64,000 bases of DNA from Amycolatopsis sp. FBCC-B4732 (GCF_023008405.1 NZ_CP095376.1:3186001-3250000), one strand, 5' to 3'; shown: positions 27,504 to 36,520, counted from the first letter of the stretch. A program made the numbers and translations. The notes: generated by a model not told the origin, from the sequence alone.

Positions 27504-28517
27504 GTGGGTCGGCTCACCGCCGTGTCGTGGATCGCGCTGCCGCTCGCCGGTGCCCTGGTGCTCTCGGGGTGTTCGTCGGCGCAGTCGACCGGTGACGAGC
27601 TGCAGATCGTGGCGAACCCGCAGGCCGCGCGCCCGGCCGTGTCGCCCGTGGTGAGCGTGAAGCCCGCCGGGCAGGTGCTGCCCGGCGGCGCTGTTTCCGC
27701 CTTGGCCGTCGACGCGAAGACGTCGACCCTCGTCGTGGCGCTTTCGGAGCCGCCGTCCCTGCGGCTCTACGACCTGAACGCGCTCGCGTCCGCCCCGGTG
27801 AATATGCCGTTATACGGCAAGGCGGAGAAGCTGACCGTGACGCCGGGCCGGGTGGAGATCGCCGAGCCGGGTGCGGGTGTGGTGCAGCAGCTGACCCTGC
27901 CCGACCGGAAGCTGACCGAGACGAAGACCGGCGGGAAGCCGGCGTCGAGCATCGCGTTCGGCGCGGACCGGCTGGTCGCGATGGGCGACGGCAAGGACAT
28001 CCGGGTGCTCCCCGCGAGCGGCCCGGCGCGGACGATCGGCGGGCAGCTCTACAGCGCCGACGACGTGGTCGACACCGGCGATGGCGTGGTGGTGCTGGAC
28101 CGGCTGCGGACGGCGGTGTTCTCGGTCGACGTCGCGGCGGGCAAGGTCGACGAGGGCCTGCGGGCGGGCGACGGTGCCGCGAACGCCGTGGCGGACTCCT
28201 ACGGGCGGGTGCTGGTGACGGACGTGCGGGCGGGGGCCCTGCTGGCGTTCTCGGCGCGCCCGCTGATCCTGCGGCAGCGCTACCCGGTGCCGGGCGGCGC
28301 GTACGGGATCGCCTACGACGCGAAGCGGAGCCTGGCCTGGGTGACGCTGACCGAACGCAACGAAGTGGCCGGGTTCGACGTCCGCGGCGGCGAACCCGTG
28401 GAGAAGTACCGGTTCCCCACCGTGCGCCAGCCGGACTCGGTCGGGGTGGACGAGAGCAGCGGCCGCGTGCTCGTCGGCTCGGCCGCCGGAGAAGGGACCC
28501 AGGTGATCCAGCCATGA
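27504..28517 (+). CDS. Secreted lipoprotein with YncE/WD-like repeat structure
   Basis: 337-residue lipoprotein: signal peptide with lipobox L-S-G-C at about residue 23 from the GTG at 27504. GGAGG lies 7 nt upstream of that GTG, better than earlier in-frame starts. The mature part has repeating beta-strand units (for example V-S-A-L-A-V-D-A-K-T-S-T-L-V-V-A-L and Y-G-I-A-Y-D-A-K-R-S-L-A-W-V), typical of a beta-propeller. A TTA leucine codon at 27810-27812 is rare for this genome and may tie translation to a bldA-type tRNA. The stop overlaps the DUF5703 gene. Confidence 0.82.
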   Translation: MGRLTAVSWIALPLAGALVLSGCSSAQSTGDELQIVANPQAARPAVSPVVSVKPAGQVLPGGAVSALAVDAKTSTLVVALSEPPSLRLYDLNALASAPVNMPLYGKAEKLTVTPGRVEIAEPGAGVVQQLTLPDRKLTETKTGGKPASSIAFGADRLVAMGDGKDIRVLPASGPARTIGGQLYSADDVVDTGDGVVVLDRLRTAVFSVDVAAGKVDEGLRAGDGAANAVADSYGRVLVTDVRAGALLAFSARPLILRQRYPVPGGAYGIAYDAKRSLAWVTLTERNEVAGFDVRGGEPVEKYRFPTVRQPDSVGVDESSGRVLVGSAAGEGTQVIQP

Positions 28518-28738
28518 CGACGGTCAGCGAGGCGGTGGTCGAAGGGGATTGGGAGTACCGCCGCCTGCATCTCCCCCCGGGCGTGTCCCGGCGCGCGGCG
28601 GCGATCCAGCTCTCCATCCACGCGGAGTTCGCGGGCTGGGAACTGCGCACCGTGCGGCTCTACGCCGACGGGACGCGCAGGGTCTGGTTGCGCCGGAAGA
28701 AGACCAAGGAAAGCTTGCCGGGCGGGCTCCCGACCTAG
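28514..28738 (+). CDS. DUF5703 family small protein
   Basis: 74-residue basic protein of the DUF5703 family, found in actinobacteria, function not established. It starts in an ATGA overlap with the lipoprotein gene and so is translationally coupled. The conserved look is E-W-E-Y-R-R-L/W-E-Y-R near the start, then W-E-L-R-T-V-R-L-Y-A-D-G-T-R-R-V-W-L-R-R-K. It is convergent with the SRPBCC gene, overlapping its stop by 4 nt. Confidence 0.8.
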   Translation: MTTVSEAVVEGDWEYRRLHLPPGVSRRAAAIQLSIHAEFAGWELRTVRLYADGTRRVWLRRKKTKESLPGGLPT

Positions 28739-29454
28739 CCGAACACCCGGCTCAGCCACTCGCTCCAGGTCTTCTCCTCCACCTCGGCGTCCGCGCCCGG
28801 GGTGAAGACGTGGTGCGCCGCGACCATCGGGCCGTGGAAGCCCTTCATGAAGCGGAGCATCGCGTCCGGGGTCCGGATCCCGACCGTCTGGTCGTTGGCC
28901 GCGTAGACGACGCCGAGGGAGACCCGGTCGCCCACCGCGGGTCGTGCGGACAGCCCCAGCGCCCGGCCGAGCCGGGTCCACGCCTCGGCCCAGTCCCCCA
29001 CCGGCGGGCCGAACGCCGTCACCGGGACCGCCGTGCGGCCGGCGAAGTGCGTCACGTACTCGACCAGCGTGCGGAAGAAGAGCGCGCCGCCCGCAGTCAT
29101 CGCCTCGAACTCGTCCTCCCAGTCGTCACCCGGCAGGAAGCCGCTGGTGACGCAGCGGATGACCGAACTCCCGCCGGCGCGGCCCTCGACCAGGAACTCG
29201 TAGGCGATCTTCCGCCCGTCCGGCGCCGGGTCGCTGCCGTAGACGAGCTTCTCCAGCGGTTCCCATTCGCGGATCCGGTACTCGGGCCGGTACCCGCCGA
29301 ACGCGCCGCGGACCACGCCGCCGGTGCCGCCCTCGACCTCGTTGCGGCCCATGAACCACGAGTCGATGCCCGGGCCGGTGGCGATCGCGTCCCACACCTG
29401 CTCGGGCGTCGCGTCGACCTCGGCGACGTCGGTCAGCTCGAACTCACGCCCCAC
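28735..29454 (-). CDS. SRPBCC/AHSA1-type START-like domain protein
   Basis: 239-residue protein with an N-terminal AHSA1-like SRPBCC fold: E-V-D-A-T-P-E-Q-V-W-D-A-I then G-I-D-S-W-F-M-G, which lines the hydrophobic cavity. The second half repeats a shorter related pattern, so the chain may hold two such folds. The GTG at 29454 lies inside the end of the upstream ArsR gene (11-nt overlap), the usual ArsR-SRPBCC pairing. It probably binds a small hydrophobic ligand or assists stress protection. Confidence 0.82.
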   Translation of the reverse strand: MGREFELTDVAEVDATPEQVWDAIATGPGIDSWFMGRNEVEGGTGGVVRGAFGGYRPEYRIREWEPLEKLVYGSDPAPDGRKIAYEFLVEGRAGGSSVIRCVTSGFLPGDDWEDEFEAMTAGGALFFRTLVEYVTHFAGRTAVPVTAFGPPVGDWAEAWTRLGRALGLSARPAVGDRVSLGVVYAANDQTVGIRTPDAMLRFMKGFHGPMVAAHHVFTPGADAEVEEKTWSEWLSRVFG

Positions 29455-30043
29455 TGGCGGTCTCCTCCGGGATGCTCGGGTGGACGGCGACGACCACCCG
29501 GTAACCGCGGCCCTTCTCGGCCGCTTCGTCGTGGTACTTCCCCACCAGCGTGGTGATCGCCGTGGTCAGCTCTTCGGCGAACGCGGCCCGGTCGGCGGGC
29601 GAGGCGAAGCGCACCTCGCCGTCGAGCGCGAAGGTCGCGACCCGTTGCTTCGCCTTGGCCGCGCCGGTGATGAGCAGGCCGACGTCGCGCACCAGGCGCC
29701 CCGCCACGGCGAGCAGCCACCGGGCCGAGAGCCGGTCGGGTGACTGCGCGGGGTCGGGCTGCACCGCGGCGAGCGCGGCCGGCGAGATGACGTACGACGC
29801 CGCCGTCGCCCGCATCATCCGCTCGGTGACGTTGCCCTTGCGCCGCTCCTCGACCAGCTCCACCAGGCCGTGCGACTCCAGCGCCCGCAGGTGGTAGTTG
29901 ACCTTCTGGCGCGGCAGGTCCACGCGCGCGGCGAGCATCGTCGCGGACGCGGGTTCGGCCAGCTCGGCCAGCAGCCGCGCGCGGATCGGGTCCAGCGACA
30001 CCTCGGCCGCGGCCGGGTCTTCGATCACCGCCACGGAGAACAT
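29444..30043 (-). CDS. ArsR-type winged-helix transcriptional regulator
   Basis: 199-residue regulator. The ArsR-like helix-turn-helix is near residues 20-75 (D-P-I-R-A-R-L-L-A-E-L, then D-L-P-R-Q-K-V-N-Y-H-L-R-A-L-E-S-H-G-L-V-E-L, written apart for length). The C-terminal half is an alpha/beta dimerisation region with no metal-binding cysteines, so it is unlikely to be a metal sensor. It is cotranscribed with the SRPBCC gene downstream, which it probably controls. Confidence 0.83.
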   Translation of the reverse strand: MFSVAVIEDPAAAEVSLDPIRARLLAELAEPASATMLAARVDLPRQKVNYHLRALESHGLVELVEERRKGNVTERMMRATAASYVISPAALAAVQPDPAQSPDRLSARWLLAVAGRLVRDVGLLITGAAKAKQRVATFALDGEVRFASPADRAAFAEELTTAITTLVGKYHDEAAEKGRGYRVVVAVHPSIPEETASGA

Positions 30044-30074
30044 GCGCCCAGCTTCGTGCCGAACAGAGAAGTTG

Positions 30075-30968
30075 TCAAGAAATCTCGTCTTGTCGGTGGA
30101 CGGCGTTGACGAGGGCGACCACCCGCGGCAGCACCTGCGCCGCCGCTTCCAAGGGGACGACGTGCCCGACGCCCGGCAGCACCACGGCGGTCCCGTCGTC
30201 GAGCCCGCCGGCCCACTGCTCGACGTCGGACGCCCGCACGATCCGGTCCCGCTCCCCCACGATCGCCGTCACCGGCACGCCGCCGACCTGCGCCAGCGCC
30301 GCGTCGCGCGCGTAGGCGTCGAGGGCCGGGCGGAAGAGCGAGACGGTGTGCGGCCAGTTGCCGCGGATCATCTTCACGGTCAGCTCGACCAGCTCCGGGT
30401 CCGGGTCGTCGCCGAAGAGCCACCAGCGCAGGCCCGCGCTGACCGCCCGGCTGGTGCGCTCGCGCACGACCCCGAACAGCTTCGAACCGAGCACCGCTTC
30501 GAGGTCGCGCGCCAGTTTCCCCAGCGCGCTGGGCCAGGCCGCCGACACCTCGGTGGCCAGCGTCCCCGACGACGTCGCCAGCAGCACCAGGCCGGACACG
30601 CGGGCGGCGAACAGCGCCGGGTGCCGCTGCGACAGCGACATGATCGCCAGGCCGCCCATGTCGTGCCCGACGAGCACCACCCGGCCGCCGGGCACTTCGC
30701 GCTCGAGCAGCTCGGCGAGGTCGTCGCCCAGCTGCGCCATGGTCGCGGTGCCGCGCCGCGCCCGCCCCGAACCGCCGTGGCCGCGCTGGTCGTAGGTCAG
30801 CACGGCCACCGGCCCCTCGGCCGCGTCCGGGACGAGCGGCGCGATCCGGCCCCAGCTGCGCTGGTCGAGCGCGTAGCCGTGGACGAACACCGCGGTCACC
30901 GGCGCGGCCGGGTCGCCCCTGCGGATGACCTGCAGGGGCGTACCGTCGGCGAGCGCGAAGCCGGTCAT
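30075..30968 (-). CDS. Alpha/beta hydrolase with Asp nucleophile (epoxide hydrolase-like)
   Basis: 297-residue cytoplasmic alpha/beta hydrolase. H-G-Y-A-L-D gives the oxyanion loop and Y-D-Q-R-G-H-G-G-S is typical. The nucleophile elbow reads V-G-H-D-M-G-G, with Asp in place of Ser, as in epoxide hydrolases and haloalkane dehalogenases. The final His is in G-V-G-H-V-V-P. The ATG at 30968 shares one base with the stop of the upstream M20 gene (TGATG). The substrate is unknown. Confidence 0.85.
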   Translation of the reverse strand: MTGFALADGTPLQVIRRGDPAAPVTAVFVHGYALDQRSWGRIAPLVPDAAEGPVAVLTYDQRGHGGSGRARRGTATMAQLGDDLAELLEREVPGGRVVLVGHDMGGLAIMSLSQRHPALFAARVSGLVLLATSSGTLATEVSAAWPSALGKLARDLEAVLGSKLFGVVRERTSRAVSAGLRWWLFGDDPDPELVELTVKMIRGNWPHTVSLFRPALDAYARDAALAQVGGVPVTAIVGERDRIVRASDVEQWAGGLDDGTAVVLPGVGHVVPLEAAAQVLPRVVALVNAVHRQDEIS

Positions 30969-32290
30969 CAGGACGTGCGCAGGAACCGGTCCAGCACGCG
31001 GGTGCCGAATTTCAGCGCCTCGACCGGGACCCGCTCGTCGACGCCGTGGAAGAGCGCCGAGAAGTCGAGGTCCGCGGGCAGCTTCAGCGGCGCGAAGCCG
31101 AAGTTGCGGATGCCGAGCTGCTGGAACGACTTGGCGTCGGTGCCGCCGGAGAGCATGTACGGCAGCGTCTTCGCACCCGGGTCCTCGGCCAGCACCGCGG
31201 CGGTCATCGCGTCGACGAGCGCGCCGTCGAACGTCGTCTCGACCGGCGGGAGCTCCATCCACTCCTTCTCGATGTCCGGGCCGAGCAGCTCGTCGAGCTC
31301 CCGGTCGAACGCCTCGAGCCGGCCCGGCAGGATCCGGCAGTCGACCGCGGCTTCGGCGACCGACGGGATGACGTTCGACTTGTACCCGGCGGTGAGCATG
31401 GTCGGGTTGGCGGTGTCGCGCAGGGTCGCGCCGATCATCCGCGAGATGTTGCCCAGCTTGGCGACCGAACCTTCGAGGTCGTCCTCCGGGAAGTCCCAGC
31501 CGGTGATCTCGGTGACGCCGGCGAGGAACTCCTTCACCGAGTCGGTGAGCACGAGCGGGAAGCGGTGGTTGCCGAGCTTCGCGACGGCCTCGGCGAGCTT
31601 GGTGACGGCGTTGTCGCGGTGGATCATCGAGCCGTGCCCGGCGGTGCCGCGCACGCGCAGCTTCATCCAGCGGATGCCCTTCTCCGCGGTCTCGATCAGG
31701 TAGGCGCGGACGTCGTCCTTGAGCGTGATCGAGAAGCCGCCGACCTCGCTGATCGCCTCGGTGACGCCTTCGAACAGCTCGGGCCGGTTCTCGACCAGCC
31801 ACTGGGCGCCGTACTTGCCGCCGGCTTCTTCGTCGGCGAGGAACGCGAACACGAGGTCGCGCGGCGGCACAACGCCGTTCATCTTGTAGTGCCGGGCCAG
31901 CGCGAGCGCCATCCCGCACATGTCCTTCATGTCGACCGCGCCGCGGCCCCAGACGTAGTCGTCCTGGATCGCGCCGGAGAAGGGGTGGACCGACCACTCC
32001 GACGGGTCCGCGGGGACCGCGTCGAGGTGCCCGTGGATCAGCAACGCGCCCCGGCTCGGGTCGGCGCCTTCGAGCCGGACGAACACGTTGTGCCGGTTCT
32101 TCCCGCCCGATTCCACGTAGGTGATCTCGTAGCCGGCGTCGGTGAGCTTCTCCGCGACGTACTCGGCCGCCGTCCGCTCGCCGACCAGCGTGTCGGGGTC
32201 CCCCGTGTTGGTGGTGTCGATGCGGATGAGTTCGCTGGTCAGCGTGACGGCTTCGGCCGCGGCGGCTTCGATGGTGTTCGGTTCGGTCAC
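30968..32290 (-). CDS. M20/M25/M40 family metallopeptidase
   Basis: 440-residue di-zinc peptidase or deacylase related to the M20 gene at 3936. Motifs: I-H-G-H-L-D-A-V-P, G-R-G-A-V-D-M-K-D-M, A-D-E-E-A-G-G-K, G-T-A-G-H-G-S in the lid domain, S-G-G-T-D-A-K, and H-G-V-D-E near the C-terminus. The GTG at 32290 is used. It is coupled to the epoxide-hydrolase-like gene. Similar mycobacterial proteins are annotated as M20 peptidases without a proven substrate. Confidence 0.9.
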   Translation of the reverse strand: MTEPNTIEAAAAEAVTLTSELIRIDTTNTGDPDTLVGERTAAEYVAEKLTDAGYEITYVESGGKNRHNVFVRLEGADPSRGALLIHGHLDAVPADPSEWSVHPFSGAIQDDYVWGRGAVDMKDMCGMALALARHYKMNGVVPPRDLVFAFLADEEAGGKYGAQWLVENRPELFEGVTEAISEVGGFSITLKDDVRAYLIETAEKGIRWMKLRVRGTAGHGSMIHRDNAVTKLAEAVAKLGNHRFPLVLTDSVKEFLAGVTEITGWDFPEDDLEGSVAKLGNISRMIGATLRDTANPTMLTAGYKSNVIPSVAEAAVDCRILPGRLEAFDRELDELLGPDIEKEWMELPPVETTFDGALVDAMTAAVLAEDPGAKTLPYMLSGGTDAKSFQQLGIRNFGFAPLKLPADLDFSALFHGVDERVPVEALKFGTRVLDRFLRTS

Positions 32291-32430
32291 CGGCCATTCC
32301 TATCACCCGGCCGACCGGGCGCGCTGGCTGCGCGCCGAGGTCACAGGTCCGGCGAGATGTCTCCACGTGCTGGAGCCGGAGCCCGCGCCGCTGGCTTGCC
32401 CGAAACGCCCGCATCTCTGCCCGCGAGACG

Positions 32431-32444
32431 GTAATACGTATTAC
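32431..32444. promoter_or_regulatory. 14-bp palindrome upstream of a Tat-exported protein gene
   Basis: GTAATACGTATTAC is a perfect, strikingly AT-rich palindrome 65 nt before the beta-propeller gene start and 141 nt before the divergent M20 gene. It is probably an operator for a dimeric repressor. No regulator gene is adjacent. Confidence 0.4.
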
Positions 32445-32508
32445 TCCCTTGTCCTCGCGGCCGCCGCGTGCCACCGTCACGGCACACTTCGACGACGAAG
32501 GAGCGGCC

Positions 32509-33489
32509 ATGACCCTCACCCGCCGCGGCCTGCTGGCCGGGACCGCCGCGCTCGGCGCGGCCGCACTCCTGCCCGGTGCCGCCACCGCCGCGCCCGCCGG
32601 GTTCCCGGACTACCGCTACCAGCGCCTCGCCCTCGTGAAGAGCAAGCTGCGCTACAACCCGACCGGCGAGCTGATCTTCCCCTGCGTCCGTGGCACCAAG
32701 GGCCGCATCCCGGGCGCGCTCGGCGCGTACTACCTCTACTACGCGCCGCACGACGCGCCCGGCGGGATCTGCCTGGCGTACGCGGATTCCCTCGACGAGG
32801 AGTTCACCGAGTACGCGGGCAACCCGATCATCAAGAACTCCTGGCCCGGCGAGTACTCGGTCAGCCACGTCTCCTCCCCGCACGCGCTGTGGAACGACGA
32901 CGTCAACCGGCTCTACCTGTACTTCCACGGCGAGAACACGGTGACCCGGCTGGCCAGTTCGGCCGACGGCATCCACTTCACCTACGAGAAGGAAGTCCTT
33001 TCGACGCGGCTGCAGCCCGCGGGCACGACCGAGACCTCGTACGCCCGCGTGTTCCGCCACGACCTGCCCGCGAAGAACGCGCGGTACGTCATGGTCTTCA
33101 TGCTCAACAACACGACCAACCACCGCGACATCGGCTGGGGCTGGTCGGCCGACGCGCGGACGTGGACGTTCTCCCCGACGCCACTGGTGCGCCACACCGA
33201 CGTCGGCGCGTCCGACATCGGCGGCCCGCACCTGCTGGAGCGCAACGGGAGCACGTACGTCGTCTACAACACCGACATCGCGCACGGCGGGAAGCTGATG
33301 ATCACCGAGGTCGGGACCGATTTCTCGAAGCGCGACCACCTCGGGGTGTTCCACGCCCCGCTGGCCGGCGCCCCGGACAACGGGCGCTGCGCGGCGCCGA
33401 GCTTCGGCACTTACCAGGGCCGCGAGTACATGATCTACGAGGCCGGCGCGCGGCTGGCCGGGAACATCGCCATCGCCCGCGCCGGCTGA
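32509..33489 (+). CDS. Tat-exported beta-propeller protein (GH43/GH62-like fold)
   Basis: 326-residue exported protein. The ATG at 32509 follows AAGGAG and gives a Tat signal (L-T-R-R-G-L-L-A-G-T-A-A-L-G) cleaved near A-A-T-A-A-P. The rest has repeated beta-sheet modules such as Y-Y-L-Y-Y-A-P-H, W-N-D-D-V-N-R-L-Y-L-Y-F-H and R-E-Y-M-I-Y-E-A-G, resembling five-bladed glycosidase or glycoside-binding propellers. A carbohydrate role is inferred from the fold; catalytic residues are not assigned. A shorter upstream lead is not signal-like. Confidence 0.7.
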   Translation: MTLTRRGLLAGTAALGAAALLPGAATAAPAGFPDYRYQRLALVKSKLRYNPTGELIFPCVRGTKGRIPGALGAYYLYYAPHDAPGGICLAYADSLDEEFTEYAGNPIIKNSWPGEYSVSHVSSPHALWNDDVNRLYLYFHGENTVTRLASSADGIHFTYEKEVLSTRLQPAGTTETSYARVFRHDLPAKNARYVMVFMLNNTTNHRDIGWGWSADARTWTFSPTPLVRHTDVGASDIGGPHLLERNGSTYVVYNTDIAHGGKLMITEVGTDFSKRDHLGVFHAPLAGAPDNGRCAAPSFGTYQGREYMIYEAGARLAGNIAIARAG

Positions 33490-33511
33490 GGTCCGGTGGC
33501 AGGATGCGGCC

Positions 33512-34687
33512 ATGTCTTCGTTGCCCCTCGACGGCGTCACGGTCGTGTCCTGCGAACAGGCGGTCGCCGCGCCACTGGCCACCCGGCACCTGGCCGACCT
33601 CGGCGCCCGCGTGCTCAAGATCGAACGGCCGGGCAGCGGCGACTTCGCCCGCGCGTACGACGAAACCGTGCACGGCCTGTCCAGCCACTTCGTCTGGCTC
33701 AACCGGTCGAAGGAGAGCATCACGCTCGACCTGAAGAGCGAGGCCGCGGGTGGGGTGATGGCCGCGCTGCTGGACCGGGCCGACGTCTTCGTGCAGAACT
33801 TCGCGCCCGGCGTCGCCGAGCGGCTCGGCTTGGGCGCGGCGGACATCCGCGCGTCCCGGCCGCGGCTGATCACGTGCTCGGTGTCGGGGTACGGCTCGAG
33901 CGGGCCCTACCGCGACGCGAAGGCGTACGACCTGCTCATCCAGTCCGAGGCCGGCCTGGTTTCGGTGACCGGGTCCGAGGCGGAGCCGGCGAAGAGCGGC
34001 ATCCCGGCCGCCGACATCGGCGCCGGGATGTACGCGTTCTCCGGCATCCTGTCCGCGCTCTACGGCCGGGAGCGCACCGGGCAGGGCACGGAGCTGGAGG
34101 TCAGCCTGTTCGACTCGCTCGTCGAGTGGATGGGATTTCCGTTGTACTACGCGGGTTACGGCGGAACGCCACCCCCGCGGACGGGCACGAGCCACCCCGC
34201 GATCGCGCCGTACGGCACCTTCGCCGCGGGGGACGGCACCGAGCTGGTGCTGGCGGTGCAGAACGACCGCGAGTGGGCGGCGTTCTGCGAGCACGCGGTC
34301 GAGCGGCCGGAGTGGGTGACGGACGAGCGGTTCGCGACCGGCAGCGCCCGCGTCGCCGACCGGGCCCGGCTCGAACGCGAAATCGAGGTGATCTTCGCCG
34401 GGTTGAGCGGCACGGAGCTGGAGTCCCGGCTGAAGGCGGGCCGGATCGCGCACGCGCGTCGCCGCGAGCTGCCCGATGTCCTGAGCCACCCGCAGCTGAC
34501 GGCACGCGACCGCTTCGCCGACGTGGCGACGCCGGCCGGGCCGATCCGGGCGACGCTGCCGCCGATCACCGTCCCGGGCCGGTCGCCGCGGATGGACGCC
34601 GTACCGGACGTGGGCGAGCACACCGACGCGGTGCTGACGGAGTTCGGCTTCGACGCGGAGGCGTTGCGGCGTCAGGGAGCCGTGTAG
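33512..34687 (+). CDS. CaiB/BaiF family (class III) CoA transferase
   Basis: 391-residue CoA transferase. Class III hallmarks: the N-terminal L-A-D-L-G-A-R-V-L-K-I-E-R-P-G-S-G-D, L-N-R-S-K-E-S-I-T-L-D-L-K, V-F-V-Q-N-F-A-P-G-V, and the catalytic Asp in Y-D-L-L-I-Q-S-E-A-G. It transfers CoA between carboxylic acids. It is convergent with a CitE-like lyase gene, and the pair could serve one acyl-CoA pathway such as C5 dicarboxylate or citramalate breakdown. That link is inference from position only. Confidence 0.9.
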   Translation: MSSLPLDGVTVVSCEQAVAAPLATRHLADLGARVLKIERPGSGDFARAYDETVHGLSSHFVWLNRSKESITLDLKSEAAGGVMAALLDRADVFVQNFAPGVAERLGLGAADIRASRPRLITCSVSGYGSSGPYRDAKAYDLLIQSEAGLVSVTGSEAEPAKSGIPAADIGAGMYAFSGILSALYGRERTGQGTELEVSLFDSLVEWMGFPLYYAGYGGTPPPRTGTSHPAIAPYGTFAAGDGTELVLAVQNDREWAAFCEHAVERPEWVTDERFATGSARVADRARLEREIEVIFAGLSGTELESRLKAGRIAHARRRELPDVLSHPQLTARDRFADVATPAGPIRATLPPITVPGRSPRMDAVPDVGEHTDAVLTEFGFDAEALRRQGAV

Positions 34688-34725
34688 CGCATCGGGATCT
34701 TGTGGTACCGCGGGTCCGGCCGGCC

Positions 34726-35484
34726 TCACTCCCCCAGGATCCGCCGGGCGCGGGCGAGCACCGGCTTGTCCACCATCTTCCCGTCCACAGTGGACACCGA
34801 ATCGCCCGCCGTGACGACACGTCGTGCCCAGGCGCGTTCCGCTTCCGTGGGCTCGAAACCCGCCCGGACCAAAGCAATCTGCCGCGGGTGGACGCACAGC
34901 TTCCCGCCGAACCCCAGCCGCCGCGCGTTGCGGACATCGGCGGACAGCCGTTCGTCGTCGCTCAGGTCCGTCGTCACGCCGTCCACCGGCGGGGCCAGAC
35001 CCGCCGCCGCGGAGGCGATCACCAGCCGCGAACGCGCGTAGGCGAACGGCTCCGGGTCGTCCGGGTCGACGCCGAGTTCCGCCGCCAGGTCGACGCTGCC
35101 GAACGCCAGCCGTGACACCGACGGCACGGCCGCCAGTTCACCGGCGCCTTCGACGCCCCGCGCGGTTTCGACCAGAGCCACGACCTCGCGGAACCCGGCG
35201 AGCACACCCGGCGTCTCCGCCTTCGGCACCATGACCGGCACCCCGCGCGCCGCCACGAGCGCGGCGTCGGCCTCGAACCACGGCGTGCCCGGGGCGTTGA
35301 TCCGGACCATCGCCGTGCCGCCGCCCGCCAGCCACTCGCCGACCGCCGCGCGGGCGGTGTCCTTGTCCGCCGGGGCCACGGCGTCTTCGAGGTCTGCGAT
35401 CACGACGTCGGCGCCGCTCGCCACTGCCTTGGCGAAGCGGTCGGGCCGGTCGCCGGGCACGAACAGGAACGTCGTCGCGGTCAT
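34726..35484 (-). CDS. CitE-like HpcH/HpaI aldolase/citrate lyase family protein
   Basis: 252-residue TIM-barrel lyase of the CitE-like group. It has F-V-P-G-D-R-P-D-R-F at the N-terminus, the Mg-ligand region V-I-A-D-L-E-D-A-V, M-V-R-I-N, M-V-P-K-A-E, and C-terminal K-L-C-V-H-P-R-Q-I. Stand-alone CitE-like enzymes act on beta-hydroxyacyl-CoA esters rather than in citrate lyase. After the TGA the same frame continues open for 17 codons before the next TGA. It is convergent with the CoA transferase. Confidence 0.88.
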   Translation of the reverse strand: MTATTFLFVPGDRPDRFAKAVASGADVVIADLEDAVAPADKDTARAAVGEWLAGGGTAMVRINAPGTPWFEADAALVAARGVPVMVPKAETPGVLAGFREVVALVETARGVEGAGELAAVPSVSRLAFGSVDLAAELGVDPDDPEPFAYARSRLVIASAAAGLAPPVDGVTTDLSDDERLSADVRNARRLGFGGKLCVHPRQIALVRAGFEPTEAERAWARRVVTAGDSVSTVDGKMVDKPVLARARRILGE

Positions 35485-35586
35485 GGTGCCCCGAAGGTAT
35501 CAAAGGCGACGGGAAGGGTCTTGGACGCGGCGGCGGGGTCCGGCCGAGAGTGGAGGGCGAACCACCACGACCACGAAGGGTTGGCA

Positions 35587-36441
35587 ATGAAGGTCTTCCT
35601 CACCGGCGGCTCCGGGTACGTCGGCCGCGCGACCGTCCGGGCACTCGTGCGGGACGGGCACGAGGTGAGCGCGCTGGCCCGCAGCGAAGCCGCGGCGCGG
35701 ACGCTCACCGGGCTGGGTGCGCGACCGGTCACGGGCGGGCTGACGGACACCGGCGTCCTGCGCGAGGCCGCGGCTTCGGCCGACGGCGTCATCCACCTCG
35801 GCCAGCACTACGGCGCCGACACCGCCGAAGTCGACCGCGCGGCCGCCGACGCGCTGCAGGACGGCCTCGGCGACCGCGGGCCGTACGTGCACACCGGCGG
35901 CGTCTGGGTCTACGGGAACACCGACGGCGTGGTCGACGAGGACGCGCCCCAGTCCCCGCCCGCGATCACAGCGTGGCGCCGCGCGAACGAGGACCGGGTC
36001 CTCTCGCGCGGCGGCCATCCGGTGCTCGTGATGCCCGGCCTGGTCTACGGCCTCGGCGGCGGGCTCGTCGAGACGTTCTTCGCCGAGCCCGGTCGCGCGG
36101 CGGGTTCGGTCCCGATGATCGGCGACGGCGCCAACCACTGGGCCGTCGTGCACGTCGAGGATGTCGCCGAGCTGTACGTGCTCGCCCTGAACGCGCCGGC
36201 GAAGGCGGTGTACGCGGGAGTGAGCCAGAACGTGCCGGTACGGGACGTCGTCCAAGCCCTTACCCACGCCACCGGCTGTCCCGGCCGTGTCACTTCGCTG
36301 TCGTCCGAGGAGGCAGCGGACCGGATGGGGCCGATCGCCGAAGCGTTCGCGCTGGACCAGCGCCTGACGGCGGCCCGGGCCAGGCGCGAACTCGGCTGGG
36401 CACCGCGGCACCTGGACGCGGTGGCCGAACTCCGGGGGTAA
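35587..36441 (+). CDS. NAD-dependent epimerase/dehydratase family protein
   Basis: 284-residue atypical/extended SDR. The Rossmann motif is L-T-G-G-S-G-Y-V-G-R; the strand V-H-T-G-G-V-W-V-Y-G holds the usual Ser/Thr position. The typical Y-x-x-x-K is not clear, replaced by W-R-R-A-N-E-D. The ATG at 35587 begins M-K-V-F-L-T-G-G and is preferred over an upstream extension. Family members act on NDP-sugars or as NmrA-like reductases; the function here is uncertain. Confidence 0.8.
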   Translation: MKVFLTGGSGYVGRATVRALVRDGHEVSALARSEAAARTLTGLGARPVTGGLTDTGVLREAAASADGVIHLGQHYGADTAEVDRAAADALQDGLGDRGPYVHTGGVWVYGNTDGVVDEDAPQSPPAITAWRRANEDRVLSRGGHPVLVMPGLVYGLGGGLVETFFAEPGRAAGSVPMIGDGANHWAVVHVEDVAELYVLALNAPAKAVYAGVSQNVPVRDVVQALTHATGCPGRVTSLSSEEAADRMGPIAEAFALDQRLTAARARRELGWAPRHLDAVAELRG

Positions 36442-36520
36442 GGGCCCGGCCCGCCCGGAGTGCGTGTTCGCCCGATGCGGGCGAAGCGGCCTCAGCACGA
36501 TCGTGGACTCCGTCGGCAAC

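Noticed and set aside
34783..34795. GTCCACAGTGGAC as a local operator
   Set aside because: It lies inside a coding region and recurs inside other genes, so it is treated as a genome-wide motif rather than a promoter element.
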